In this document: piece by piece, positions 18,647 to 26,500 of the stretch
Layout of the letters: each line of letters begins with the position of its first letter
Numbering within the stretch: position 1 is the stretch's first letter
Assembly: GCA_017650105.1 (NCBI GenBank)
Contig: JAGCFO010000036.1
Location: 1 to 64,000 of the forward strand
Reading direction: 5' to 3'
Length of the DNA: 64,000 nt
Origin: Bacteroidaceae bacterium
Lineage (GTDB): Bacteria > Bacteroidota > Bacteroidia > Bacteroidales > Bacteroidaceae
The notes under the pieces: generated by a model
Databases searched by the model: none
The model's input: the letters and a program-made list of their open reading frames with translations, nothing else
What the model was told of the DNA's origin: nothing
Position numbers and translations under genes: made by a program

Positions 18647-19435
18647 TTAACTATTTTCTTCCTGTGACCGGAAAGACTGGACGTACTCCGTGGGGTTTGT
18701 GCCGAATTGTTTCTGGAAAGCCTTGTAGAACCATGAAAAGGAACTGTATCCTACAATCTCGCTTACTTCCATTGCCCTATACGTTCCCGATGCCAACAGC
18801 TCTGCGGCTCGCTTCAAACGGACAAGTCGAATGAAGTCGCTGGGAGCTTCTCCCGTTACCGCTTTTATCTTCCTGTAAAGTGTGCTGCGGCTCATGAACA
18901 TCTTTTCAGCCAGAATATCAACATCCAGATTCTGATTATCTAAATTCTCTAAAATAAACGAAGTTACCTTTTGAATGAAGCTTTTATCCGTCTTATTCAA
19001 CTCCAATGCTTCTGAATGGATAAAGGGCTCATGGGCAAACTTTTCAAGAATACGACGGCGATTCTCTAACAGATTTTCTATCAACTTCCGAACAAACACC
19101 AAAGAGAAGGGCTTTTCAACGTAAGCATCGGCGCCTCCTTCCAGGCCTGTCATGCGGTCGTCAAACGTGGACTTGGCAGTCAATAATACGACAGGTATAT
19201 GACTTGTTTCAATATTAGACTTTATGTCCCTGCATAATTCTATACCGTTTTTCCTGGGCATCGTTACCTCTGAAAGGACCACATGGACTATTTGCTTTTC
19301 CAGCAATTCCTCTGCCTCTACGCCATCCTTTGCCTCCAAGACATGATAAAGATCTGAGAAATGAACAGCAAGAAACTCCCGCAGCTCATCCTCATTTTCC
19401 ACAATCAATATCGTCTTCAAAGGCACTTCTTTCAT
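18647..19435 (-). CDS. Receiver-AraC transcriptional regulator with altered phosphorylation site
   Basis: Cytosolic regulator of 262 residues: receiver domain (about 7-125) then an AraC-type double helix-turn-helix (about 155-255; LAEKMFMSRSTLYRKIKAV, VSEIVGYSSFSWFYKAFQK). It resembles the C-terminal end of Bacteroidetes hybrid two-component regulators, but no sensor or histidine kinase part precedes it; the sequence ahead of the ATG is intergenic. The phospho-acceptor Asp is replaced: VVLSEVTMP has Glu56 where the family has Asp. The acidic pair near the N-terminus is Glu13-Asn14 (LIVENED). Thr86 and Lys108, the switch residues, are kept. It may therefore be locked on or respond to something other than phosphate. 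Proximity suggests it controls the nucleoside/ribose locus. Confidence 0.88.
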   Translation of the reverse strand: MKEVPLKTILIVENEDELREFLAVHFSDLYHVLEAKDGVEAEELLEKQIVHVVLSEVTMPRKNGIELCRDIKSNIETSHIPVVLLTAKSTFDDRMTGLEGGADAYVEKPFSLVFVRKLIENLLENRRRILEKFAHEPFIHSEALELNKTDKSFIQKVTSFILENLDNQNLDVDILAEKMFMSRSTLYRKIKAVTGEAPSDFIRLVRLKRAAELLASGTYRAMEVSEIVGYSSFSWFYKAFQKQFGTNPTEYVQSFRSQEENS

Positions 19436-19869
19436 CTTTTATATTATAAAACGACAAGAGATCATAGCTTTTAATTCATTGATGGTTTGGTGATCAGTGA
19501 AAACCTTTGTAGCTATTCAGCGCCCTGACACAAAGTAGCACAAACAATCGTCACCATGCTCACCGAGGGCAAAGTTACGTTTTTTTTTGAATTGAAAAAA
19601 TTTTCTGCAAGTTCTTTTTGCAATGATACGTGAGTTCAGTGTGAGGAAAGAGTCCAACTCACGTTCTAAAGCAACATTTCGCACAGCGTGTGTTCTCATT
19701 AAACACAGTTTTTCGTGCAAAGATACGATTTTTTCTTTGTCGAGAAAAATTTTTCGAGAAGGGAAAAAATTTTTTCGAGAAGGAATCTCGCGCGCTCGAG
19801 AAGGGAAAATTTCACCCCTTCCACAGATACCCTCTGACGCTTTTCAAAGCGCAGGAGAAAACGGCTTGT
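19436..19869. repeat. Intergenic region with purine-rich repeats and minus-strand promoter elements
   Basis: Holds two possible -7 elements on the minus strand, TAACTTTG (19577-19570) and TATCTTTG (19725-19718), which could serve the receiver-AraC gene. Positions 19738-19815 are a repeat cluster: CGAGAAAAATTTTTCGAGAA, GGGAAAAAATTTTTTCGAGA, AGGAATCTCGCGCGCTCGAG, AAGGGAAAATTTC. It starts within 55 bases of the stop codon of the minus-strand esterase gene. Plus-strand reading frames here are shadows or repeat-driven. Confidence 0.6.
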
Positions 19870-20442
19870 TCAGAGCTGCTCGACAAGCGGCACAAGATGG
19901 CGCTTAAGCTCGGGAAACGTGGGAAGATGGCGCCCGGGATAATAGAGCGCGTGCGGATAGTGGAGGGCAAACTCATCGTGACAATGCACAATCTCGTCGG
20001 CATCGGCAAACATCCCCGCGGTATGCTCTTTTTCCCACTCGTCAAGGAAGTCGAACTGCCTCTTTTCCAGCGCTTCGAAGGCATTACAGATGGTTTCCGT
20101 AACGCAGAACGAAGTTGCTCCATCCTTCCGCGGGGAGAGATATTCATTCGTGCCGATTCTCGTGCGCAACAGGCGCGAGACGTGTAAGTCGGGGTTGATG
20201 CACACTTTAGCGAAGCCCCTCAGCTGAAGAGCCCAGAATCCCCCGAGCGACAAACCCACAATCAAATCAGGCTGAAACGAAAGGCACGTCTGCTGCAGCA
20301 TGGGCAGCGCTTCCTCCGGGCTCACAGGCACATCGGGAGCCAACACTTCGCAAGGGCGGAACAAAATGCGCAGCGTATCGGCAGTCTTGTAGGCTCCCGA
20401 AGAGGCAAATCCGTGAATGAAGAGTATTCGAGAAGGCTTCAT
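19870..20442 (-). CDS. YqiA-type alpha/beta-hydrolase esterase
   Basis: Small cytosolic alpha/beta hydrolase of 190 residues. The oxyanion-hole stretch ILFIHGFASSG, the nucleophile elbow GLSLGG (Ser in the centre) and a late His in YYPGRHLPTFPEL match the YqiA/UPF0227 esterase group, whose members are about this size. The natural substrate of the family is not settled; short acyl esters are cleaved in vitro. It is the third gene after the SpmA-SpmB fusion and ybeY, beginning 9 bases after ybeY ends, so it is likely co-transcribed. Confidence 0.8.
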   Translation of the reverse strand: MKPSRILFIHGFASSGAYKTADTLRILFRPCEVLAPDVPVSPEEALPMLQQTCLSFQPDLIVGLSLGGFWALQLRGFAKVCINPDLHVSRLLRTRIGTNEYLSPRKDGATSFCVTETICNAFEALEKRQFDFLDEWEKEHTAGMFADADEIVHCHDEFALHYPHALYYPGRHLPTFPELKRHLVPLVEQL

Positions 20443-20451
20443 GACTGCATA

Positions 20452-20904
20452 TCACTCCTCGCGCAAGGGAAAGAGGGCAAGCGCCTGATTTTCGCACTCC
20501 TCCATGATTTCGCGCTCTCCAGGCCCTTTGTCGTTGATTCCACACAAATGAAGCACCCCGTGGATGATGACACGATGCAGTTCAGCGTCGTATGCCGAAG
20601 CAAAGCGGCGCACGTCGTACTCCCTCGCAAACTGCTCGCTGTTGGTACGCACGGTATCGAGGCTGATATACATATCGCCGCTCACAACGTGCCCTGCGCT
20701 GTAGTCAAACGTGATGATGTCGGTGAAATAGTCGTGCCCCAGATACTGGATGTTTACCTCCAGTATCTCCTCATCGCTGCAGAAGACATAGCCCAAGTCG
20801 CCTACGCTCTTTCCATACGTGGCTGCGACAGCTCGTATCCAACTCGCAACAACTTTGCGGCTGATAAGTGGCATAGCAATGCGAGAAGACTGGAAAACAA
20901 TCAT
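20452..20904 (-). CDS. ybeY: YbeY rRNA maturation endoribonuclease
   Basis: Zinc-dependent single-strand endoribonuclease of 150 residues involved in 16S rRNA 3' maturation and ribosome quality control. The metal-binding motif HGVLHLCGINDKGPGER has the three His/Asp positions of the family (H-x3-H-x5-D variant with GH replaced by D). ITFDYSAG earlier in the protein is the conserved substrate-site strand. The length is typical. It sits between the SpmA-SpmB fusion (12 bases upstream) and the esterase (9 bases downstream). Confidence 0.92.
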   Translation of the reverse strand: MIVFQSSRIAMPLISRKVVASWIRAVAATYGKSVGDLGYVFCSDEEILEVNIQYLGHDYFTDIITFDYSAGHVVSGDMYISLDTVRTNSEQFAREYDVRRFASAYDAELHRVIIHGVLHLCGINDKGPGEREIMEECENQALALFPLREE

Positions 20905-20916
20905 ATCCGAGAGGGT

Positions 20917-22149
20917 TTACGAGAAGAAGAGATAACAGAGGAAGATTGCCGCGAGGATTCCAGCCAAGTCTGCCAGCAAGCCGCAGGCAACGGCGTGACG
21001 CGTCTTCTTGATGCCCACGCTGCCGAAGTAGACAGCCAGAATATAGAAAGTGGTGTCGGTGCTTCCTTGGAAGAGGCAGGCAAGACGTCCCGTAAACGAA
21101 TCGGCTCCATACGTAGTCATTGCGTCAACCATCATGCCTCGGGCACCGCTTCCACTGAGGGGCTTCATGAGTGCCGTAGGCAGGGCGCCAACGAAATCGG
21201 TGTTAAGCCCGCATTTCTGTGCACACCAGGCAACGCCGTCGGTGAGGGCATCCATAGCCCCCGCAGCGCGGAAAACGCCTATGCCCACGAGGATTGCTAT
21301 CAGATAGGGGATAATGCGTACGGCTGTGTCGAACCCTCCTTTCGCTCCCTCGATGAAAGCCTCATAGACATTTATCTTTTTCACCGTTCCTGCCAGGATG
21401 AACCCCACGATGATAGTGAAGAGCAACACGCCAGCTATGACTGACGATACGGTGCTCATCGTCTCGGACGACATGCGGCTGAAGCCCCAGATGATGAGGG
21501 CGACAAGGGTGCATAGCCCTCCGATGAAGAGCAGAATGGTGCGATTGAACAAGTTGATGCGTTGCCAAAGACTAGTGACAAGCAAGCCTACAAGGGTGCT
21601 GAAGAATGTTGCCAGCAGGATGGGCACAAACACGTCGGTAGGCTGGGCAGCTCCCATCTGCGCGCGATAAACCATCACACTTACAGGGATGATTGTCAGC
21701 CCACTGGTGTTGAGCACCAGAAACATTATCATCGAGTTGCTTGCCGTATCCTTCTTTGGATTAATCTCCTGCAGCTGCTCCATAGCCTTCAGGCCCATAG
21801 GAGTAGCAGCATTGTCAAGTCCAAGCATATTGGCAGCAATGTTCATAAACATCGTACCCATCACAGGATGATCCTTGGGAATTTCGGGGAAAATCTTAGA
21901 AAGCACAGGGCTGAGAATGCGCGCAAGCCTGTTAACGACACCGCTCTGCTCGCCTATCTTCATAATTCCCATCCATAACGAGAGCACTCCTGTCAAGCCC
22001 AACGATATCTCGAATCCCGTCTTGGCAGATGTAAACGTGGAGTTGACGATATCAGTAAAGACGTTGACATCGCCCATGAAAATCAACTTCACCAATGCCA
22101 CAGCAAAGGCAACGATGAAGAAAGCAATCCAAATGTAGTTCAGTACCAT
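20917..22149 (-). CDS. SpmA-SpmB fusion (nucleoside-recognition Gate-domain membrane protein)
   Basis: Inner-membrane protein of 410 residues that joins the two spore-maturation proteins of Firmicutes. The SpmA-like half (about 1-215) has NIAANMLGLDNAATPMGLKA. The SpmB-like half (about 240-410) has GAKGGFDTAVRIIPYL, PLSGSGARGMMVDAM and FQGSTDTTFYILAVYF. Both halves have the Gate domain shared with nucleoside transporters, and fusions of this kind are normal in non-sporing Bacteroidetes; the transported molecule is unknown. The start codon lies only four bases after a -7 promoter element (TACCTTTG, 22161-22154), so the mRNA is probably leaderless. First gene of a three-gene operon. Confidence 0.85.
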   Translation of the reverse strand: MVLNYIWIAFFIVAFAVALVKLIFMGDVNVFTDIVNSTFTSAKTGFEISLGLTGVLSLWMGIMKIGEQSGVVNRLARILSPVLSKIFPEIPKDHPVMGTMFMNIAANMLGLDNAATPMGLKAMEQLQEINPKKDTASNSMIMFLVLNTSGLTIIPVSVMVYRAQMGAAQPTDVFVPILLATFFSTLVGLLVTSLWQRINLFNRTILLFIGGLCTLVALIIWGFSRMSSETMSTVSSVIAGVLLFTIIVGFILAGTVKKINVYEAFIEGAKGGFDTAVRIIPYLIAILVGIGVFRAAGAMDALTDGVAWCAQKCGLNTDFVGALPTALMKPLSGSGARGMMVDAMTTYGADSFTGRLACLFQGSTDTTFYILAVYFGSVGIKKTRHAVACGLLADLAGILAAIFLCYLFFS

Positions 22150-22153
22150 GCTG

Positions 22154-22161
22154 CAAAGGTA
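22154..22161 (-). promoter_or_regulatory. -7 element (TACCTTTG) abutting the SpmA-SpmB start
   Basis: Reads TACCTTTGCAGCATG on the minus strand. The start codon begins four bases after the element, close to or at the expected transcription start. The same module recurs 84 bases upstream as TACCTTTA. Confidence 0.6.
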
Positions 22162-22323
22162 CGATTAAGTGAGTGAAAAGAAAAGAAAAAACGGTTTTCT
22201 TTTCCTTTTCCGAACGAAAGTACCTAAAACCGAAGGTTAAAGGTACGATTAAGTGAGCGAAAAGAAAAGAAAAAACAAGTTTCTTTTCCTTTTCCGAACG
22301 AAAGTACCTAAAACCAACGGTTA
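22155..22323. repeat. 84-bp tandem duplication containing a promoter element
   Basis: Two head-to-tail copies (22155-22238 and 22239-22322) beginning AAAGGTACGATTAAGTGAG. Each contains GAAAAGAAAAGAAAAAAC, TTTCTTTTCCTTTTCCGAAC and GAAAGTACCTAAAACC. They differ at only a few positions. Each copy has an internal inverted repeat between the GAAAAGAAAAG and CTTTTCCTTTTC tracts. The unit includes the -7 box of the minus-strand operon, so the promoter is duplicated. Confidence 0.85.
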
Positions 22324-22400
22324 AATCAAAAGGCGATAGTGAACATAAGTCCAAAAAAACAAAAAATCATTAATTCTTTCTGCGCTGTCCCTTTATTTAC

Positions 22401-22482
22401 TACTTTTGCAGCAATAGTAGCAAACAAAATGCAAAAGAGTCGTGCAAAAGTTTTTTATCCACGCCCTTTTGCATTATCTTTG
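22401..22482 (+). promoter_or_regulatory. Two candidate promoters for ruvB
   Basis: TACTTTTG at 22401-22408 and TATCTTTG at 22475-22482 both fit the Bacteroidetes -7 consensus on the plus strand. The second is followed by AAAGGAGAAAAAACATGG, a leader of about 18 bases that carries a Shine-Dalgarno-like GGAG. Similar GCAAAAGAG/GCAAAAG words surround the two sites. Confidence 0.55.
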
Positions 22483-22500
22483 CATCAAAGGAGAAAAAAC

Positions 22501-23538
22501 ATGGAAGACAGTTTCGACATACGCAGCCAGCAGAATGGCGCCAGAGACAAAGACTACGAAAATGCCCTGCGCCCACTCACCTTCGACGACTTCAGCGGGC
22601 AGACGAAGGTGGTGAGCAATCTTCGCGTTTTCGTGCAAGCGGCACGTCAGCGCGGAGAATCGCTTGACCATACCCTGCTGCACGGTCCTCCGGGATTGGG
22701 AAAGACAACGCTGAGCAACATTATCGCCAACGAGTTAGGCGTAGGATTCAAGGTTACCTCGGGGCCCGTGCTCGACAAACCCGGGGACCTTGCAGGCATC
22801 CTCACATCGCTTGAACCCAACGATGTGCTCTTCATCGACGAGATTCATCGCCTAAGCCCTATCGTGGAGGAATACCTTTATAGCGCTATGGAGGACTATC
22901 GCATTGATATCCTCATTGACAAAGGTCCCTCAGCAAGAAGCATCCAGATAGACCTCAACCCATTCACGTTGGTAGGCGCAACCACACGAAGCGGATTGCT
23001 CACAGCCCCGCTGCGTGCACGCTTCGGCATCAACATGCACCTTGAGTACTACGATGCGGAGGTTTTGGCAAAAATCGTCAAACGTTCGGCACGCTTGTTG
23101 GCTGTTCCTTGCGAGGAGTCAGCCCTCTATGAAATAGCACGCCGAAGCCGAGGAACACCGCGTGTGGCAAACGCGCTGCTGCGCCGCGTGCGCGATTTCG
23201 CGCAAGTGCGGGGAAACGGTACCATCACGCTCGACATTGCCCGATATGCCCTTGAGGCGCTGAATATCGACAAGCACGGACTCGACGAAATAGACCATAA
23301 GATTCTCTGCACTATTATCGACAAATTCAAGGGAGGTCCCGTAGGCGTAGGCACCATAGCAACAGCGTTGGGAGAAGACCCCGGCACGCTGGAAGAAGTG
23401 TACGAGCCCTTCCTTATTATGGAAGGATTCATCAAACGTACTCCTCGCGGGCGCGAGGTGACAGACCTGGCATACAGGCACCTGGGGAAGAGCCGCTTTG
23501 CTACCGGAGCCGCTGATATGGATGACCTATTTTCATAA
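22501..23538 (+). CDS. ruvB: Holliday junction branch-migration DNA helicase RuvB
   Basis: Hexameric AAA+ motor that drives RuvA-bound Holliday junctions during recombinational repair. The start at 22501 (MEDSFDIR) gives 345 residues, the normal RuvB length; a longer frame from 22339 adds 54 residues absent from the family. Walker A is [10 protein letters not shown], Walker B is LFIDEIHRL, sensor 1 is [10 protein letters not shown], and the winged-helix region holds [19 protein letters not shown] Shine-Dalgarno-like AAAGGAG precedes the ATG. The alpha-2-macroglobulin gene follows after 21 bases. Confidence 0.97.
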   Translation: MEDSFDIRSQQNGARDKDYENALRPLTFDDFSGQTKVVSNLRVFVQAARQRGESLDHTLLHGPPGLGKTTLSNIIANELGVGFKVTSGPVLDKPGDLAGILTSLEPNDVLFIDEIHRLSPIVEEYLYSAMEDYRIDILIDKGPSARSIQIDLNPFTLVGATTRSGLLTAPLRARFGINMHLEYYDAEVLAKIVKRSARLLAVPCEESALYEIARRSRGTPRVANALLRRVRDFAQVRGNGTITLDIARYALEALNIDKHGLDEIDHKILCTIIDKFKGGPVGVGTIATALGEDPGTLEEVYEPFLIMEGFIKRTPRGREVTDLAYRHLGKSRFATGAADMDDLFS

Positions 23539-23559
23539 CTGAACACTTTCTCGTAAACC

Positions 23560-26500
23560 ATGAAACGATTCTTAACTATACTCTTTTTATTACTTAGCAT
23601 GATACCTGGATTTAGTAACACAAACTACACAAAGGGTTGGGCTGAAGTACGGGAACTTATTGACAAAGGTAACTACCGCAGCGCCAACGAAAAAGCACAA
23701 GAACTCTTCAACGCAGCAAAGGCAGAGCAGAACAGTTTCCGCATCTTGCAGGGAGCCGTGATGCTGACACAGGCAGAATCGAAATACAAAGAGGAATCTA
23801 TCAATACAGCACTCAAGTTGTATCGCTCCATCGAAGGGAGCCTCAACGAAGCAGACGAAGCTCTGCGAAAGCTCTACTTGTCGAAAGTCTATCAAGATTT
23901 TCTAGACTGGAACATCTATAGCATCGCGCGTAATCTTCCGCTGGAAGAGCCTACCGACGACATCGCACAATGGGATGAGCAGACGTTCAAAACCACTATC
24001 CGCACCCTTGAAGACGAGGCTCTGGCAGCAGCGCCTACATTGAAGCAAATCCCCATCGGCAACTATGTTGAGTTGCTCGAAAAAGGCAACAAGGCTGGGC
24101 AGCAACTACGCCCCACACTCTACGACATTGTTGTGCAAAGCATCATCAACGGCTCCTCCAACGACAACGACGATGAGGAAGTGCAGGCTCTGTTTGAACA
24201 AGATGCCCTCTACGGTACGCCTGAGGAGTTTTGCTCCCTTGTTATACCCGACAAGCCCGACGTGCCTCTTGTACGCAACCTTGCTCTCCTGCAGGAGCTC
24301 ACCCGTTTTCATCTGAACGACAAGGATTCCTATACCCTACGTCGCGATTTGGACGAGCAGCGACTGAGTTTTGTAACCTCTAATTCTTTCTACGAGAAAG
24401 TGCGCTATCGCGAAGGACTGGAGCGACTTGTCGAAGCCTATAAGCTCTCTGATGAACGCACTACATGGTATTACCTTCAGGCTTTGTATTGGAAAAACCT
24501 TGAAGAGAGTGATGAAGACCGAATAGGGAATGATACACCGAAAGTGAAAGCCTATGGGTTTGCTCGAAAAGCCATTGAGATAGCTCCCAAGAGCAAAGGA
24601 GCTTTAGAAAGCAAAAATCTCATCAGCCGACTAGAGCATCCCGAATTGCAAGTTAGTGTTCCTTCGCCCATCTTGCCAGAACAAGGAAACACCGCCATCA
24701 TAAATGCCACCAACATCTCAAAAGTATGGTTCCGCATCGTGAAGGCTGCAAATGAAAACAGGGCGTGTGACTTCGACTACTACATAAAGCAACCTGTACT
24801 GAAAAGCTGGAGCGCCGACATCACCGACCCAAAAGACTACGAGAGTCACGAGAATCCCCATGAACTCCCTTCCCTTGCTCCTGGCGAATATTACCTTCTT
24901 GCCTCCTCCACTCCAAAATTTGACAAGAAGGAAAACGTCTGCGGAGTCACGATAAACTGTTCTGCCCTCTCCATATATATAGAGGAAACAATGCAAGACG
25001 GAAGGCATCTCGGTGCTGTTGTTGATCGTAAGACAGGACTCATCCGCACCGGCTGCAAGGTGGAGCTCTTTAAGATGGAATGGAGAAGAGGGGAACAGAA
25101 ACGCGAAAAACTGCAAGATTGTAAGACAGACGAAAAGGGTTTCTTCACTATCCCACCCCTTGAAAGAGGCTCGCTGTATAGTGTTGTTGCAACCGACGGC
25201 GCATCGAAGATGGAACGCCAAGTGAATTCAATTTATCCCTTCTCCTTCAGCTCTCGCAATAGGGAAAGCATTACAATCTTTACCGACAGATACAGCTATC
25301 GCCCGGGAGATGAAGTGCAATTCAGCCTTGTTCTCTACAATGAAGAAGACGTCAACCACTTTATTGTTTGTCCTGACAAAGACGTTACTGTTGAGTTGAA
25401 CGATGTGAATGGCAAAACGGTAAATACTTTCGAGGGCAAAACAGACGTTTTCGGCTGTCTGCGCGGTTCTTTCAAACTTACTCAAACCATTCTTCCTGGA
25501 GTAATAAGCATTCACGCTCACGCCGACAACACAAGTGGCTGGCGCAACATCAATGTGGAGGCTTACAAACAACCCACCTTTGCTATCAGTTTTGAGGAAT
25601 TCGAGAAAGATATACCCCTCACGGCAACCGTGCCTGTCAAGGGCTCTGCTATCTCCTATACCGAGGTTCCCGTGCAGAATGCTCCTGTCACATATGTCAT
25701 AACACGTACCGAACAGCCCTCTATCTATTGGTGGCGCTGTATCGGGCGAAGGAAGACTGTTGCTCGCGGAACAACGCAGACTGCCGCAGACGGCACCTTC
25801 CACTTCGACATTGCTCCGATGTTCAGCAAGGATAGTCCCAAGCTGAAAGACCGTTGTTACCTCTACAACATCCATGTGGAAATAACAGCTATTGACGGGG
25901 AGACACAAAGTCAGGACACTCATGTCCGCATCGGAAAGCCCTACGAACCTCCCAAAGACGACACTCCTGCCGACGTGATGCCAAAAGATGCATTACTTTG
26001 GGGATATCAAGCCGAGAAGACATTAGAGGCAGGAGAAACAGCAAAACTCCGCATCGGTACCACAAAGAAGGACGTCTGCGTTGTATGGTTCCTTGAGAAA
26101 GGCTTAGATGTTGCCGATTACGGCACGATGATGCTCTCCGATGAGATACGTGATTGGACTCTGAAGACCGATGACTCGTGGAAGGGCTTTTTCACCCTTC
26201 GCCTCGTCACTTTCAAGGAGAATGAGATGAAGGAACTCTCTTATACCTTCGAGGTTCCTCATCGTGAGCGGGAGTTGGGCATCACGCTTACTACCTTCCG
26301 AGACCATCTCACTCCAGGCGAGCCTGAGAAATGGACCTTGCACATTGCCAATAACGAGCAACAGCCCGTCGAAGCCAATCTGGTAGCGGCAATGTACGAT
26401 GCAGCGCTTGACGTTTATGGCGAGAACTACTGGAACCTCTCCCCTTGGCATACGTTCCGCATGAGGAATTTTGTTGGCAGAGGAACAGACACCAGCAGTT

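Noticed and set aside
19690..20187. 165-residue plus-strand frame
   Set aside because: Starts in the repeat region and then lies antisense to the esterase gene.
22339..22500. N-terminal extension of RuvB
   Set aside because: It contains two promoter-like elements and adds residues not found in the family; the ATG at 22501 gives the standard length.
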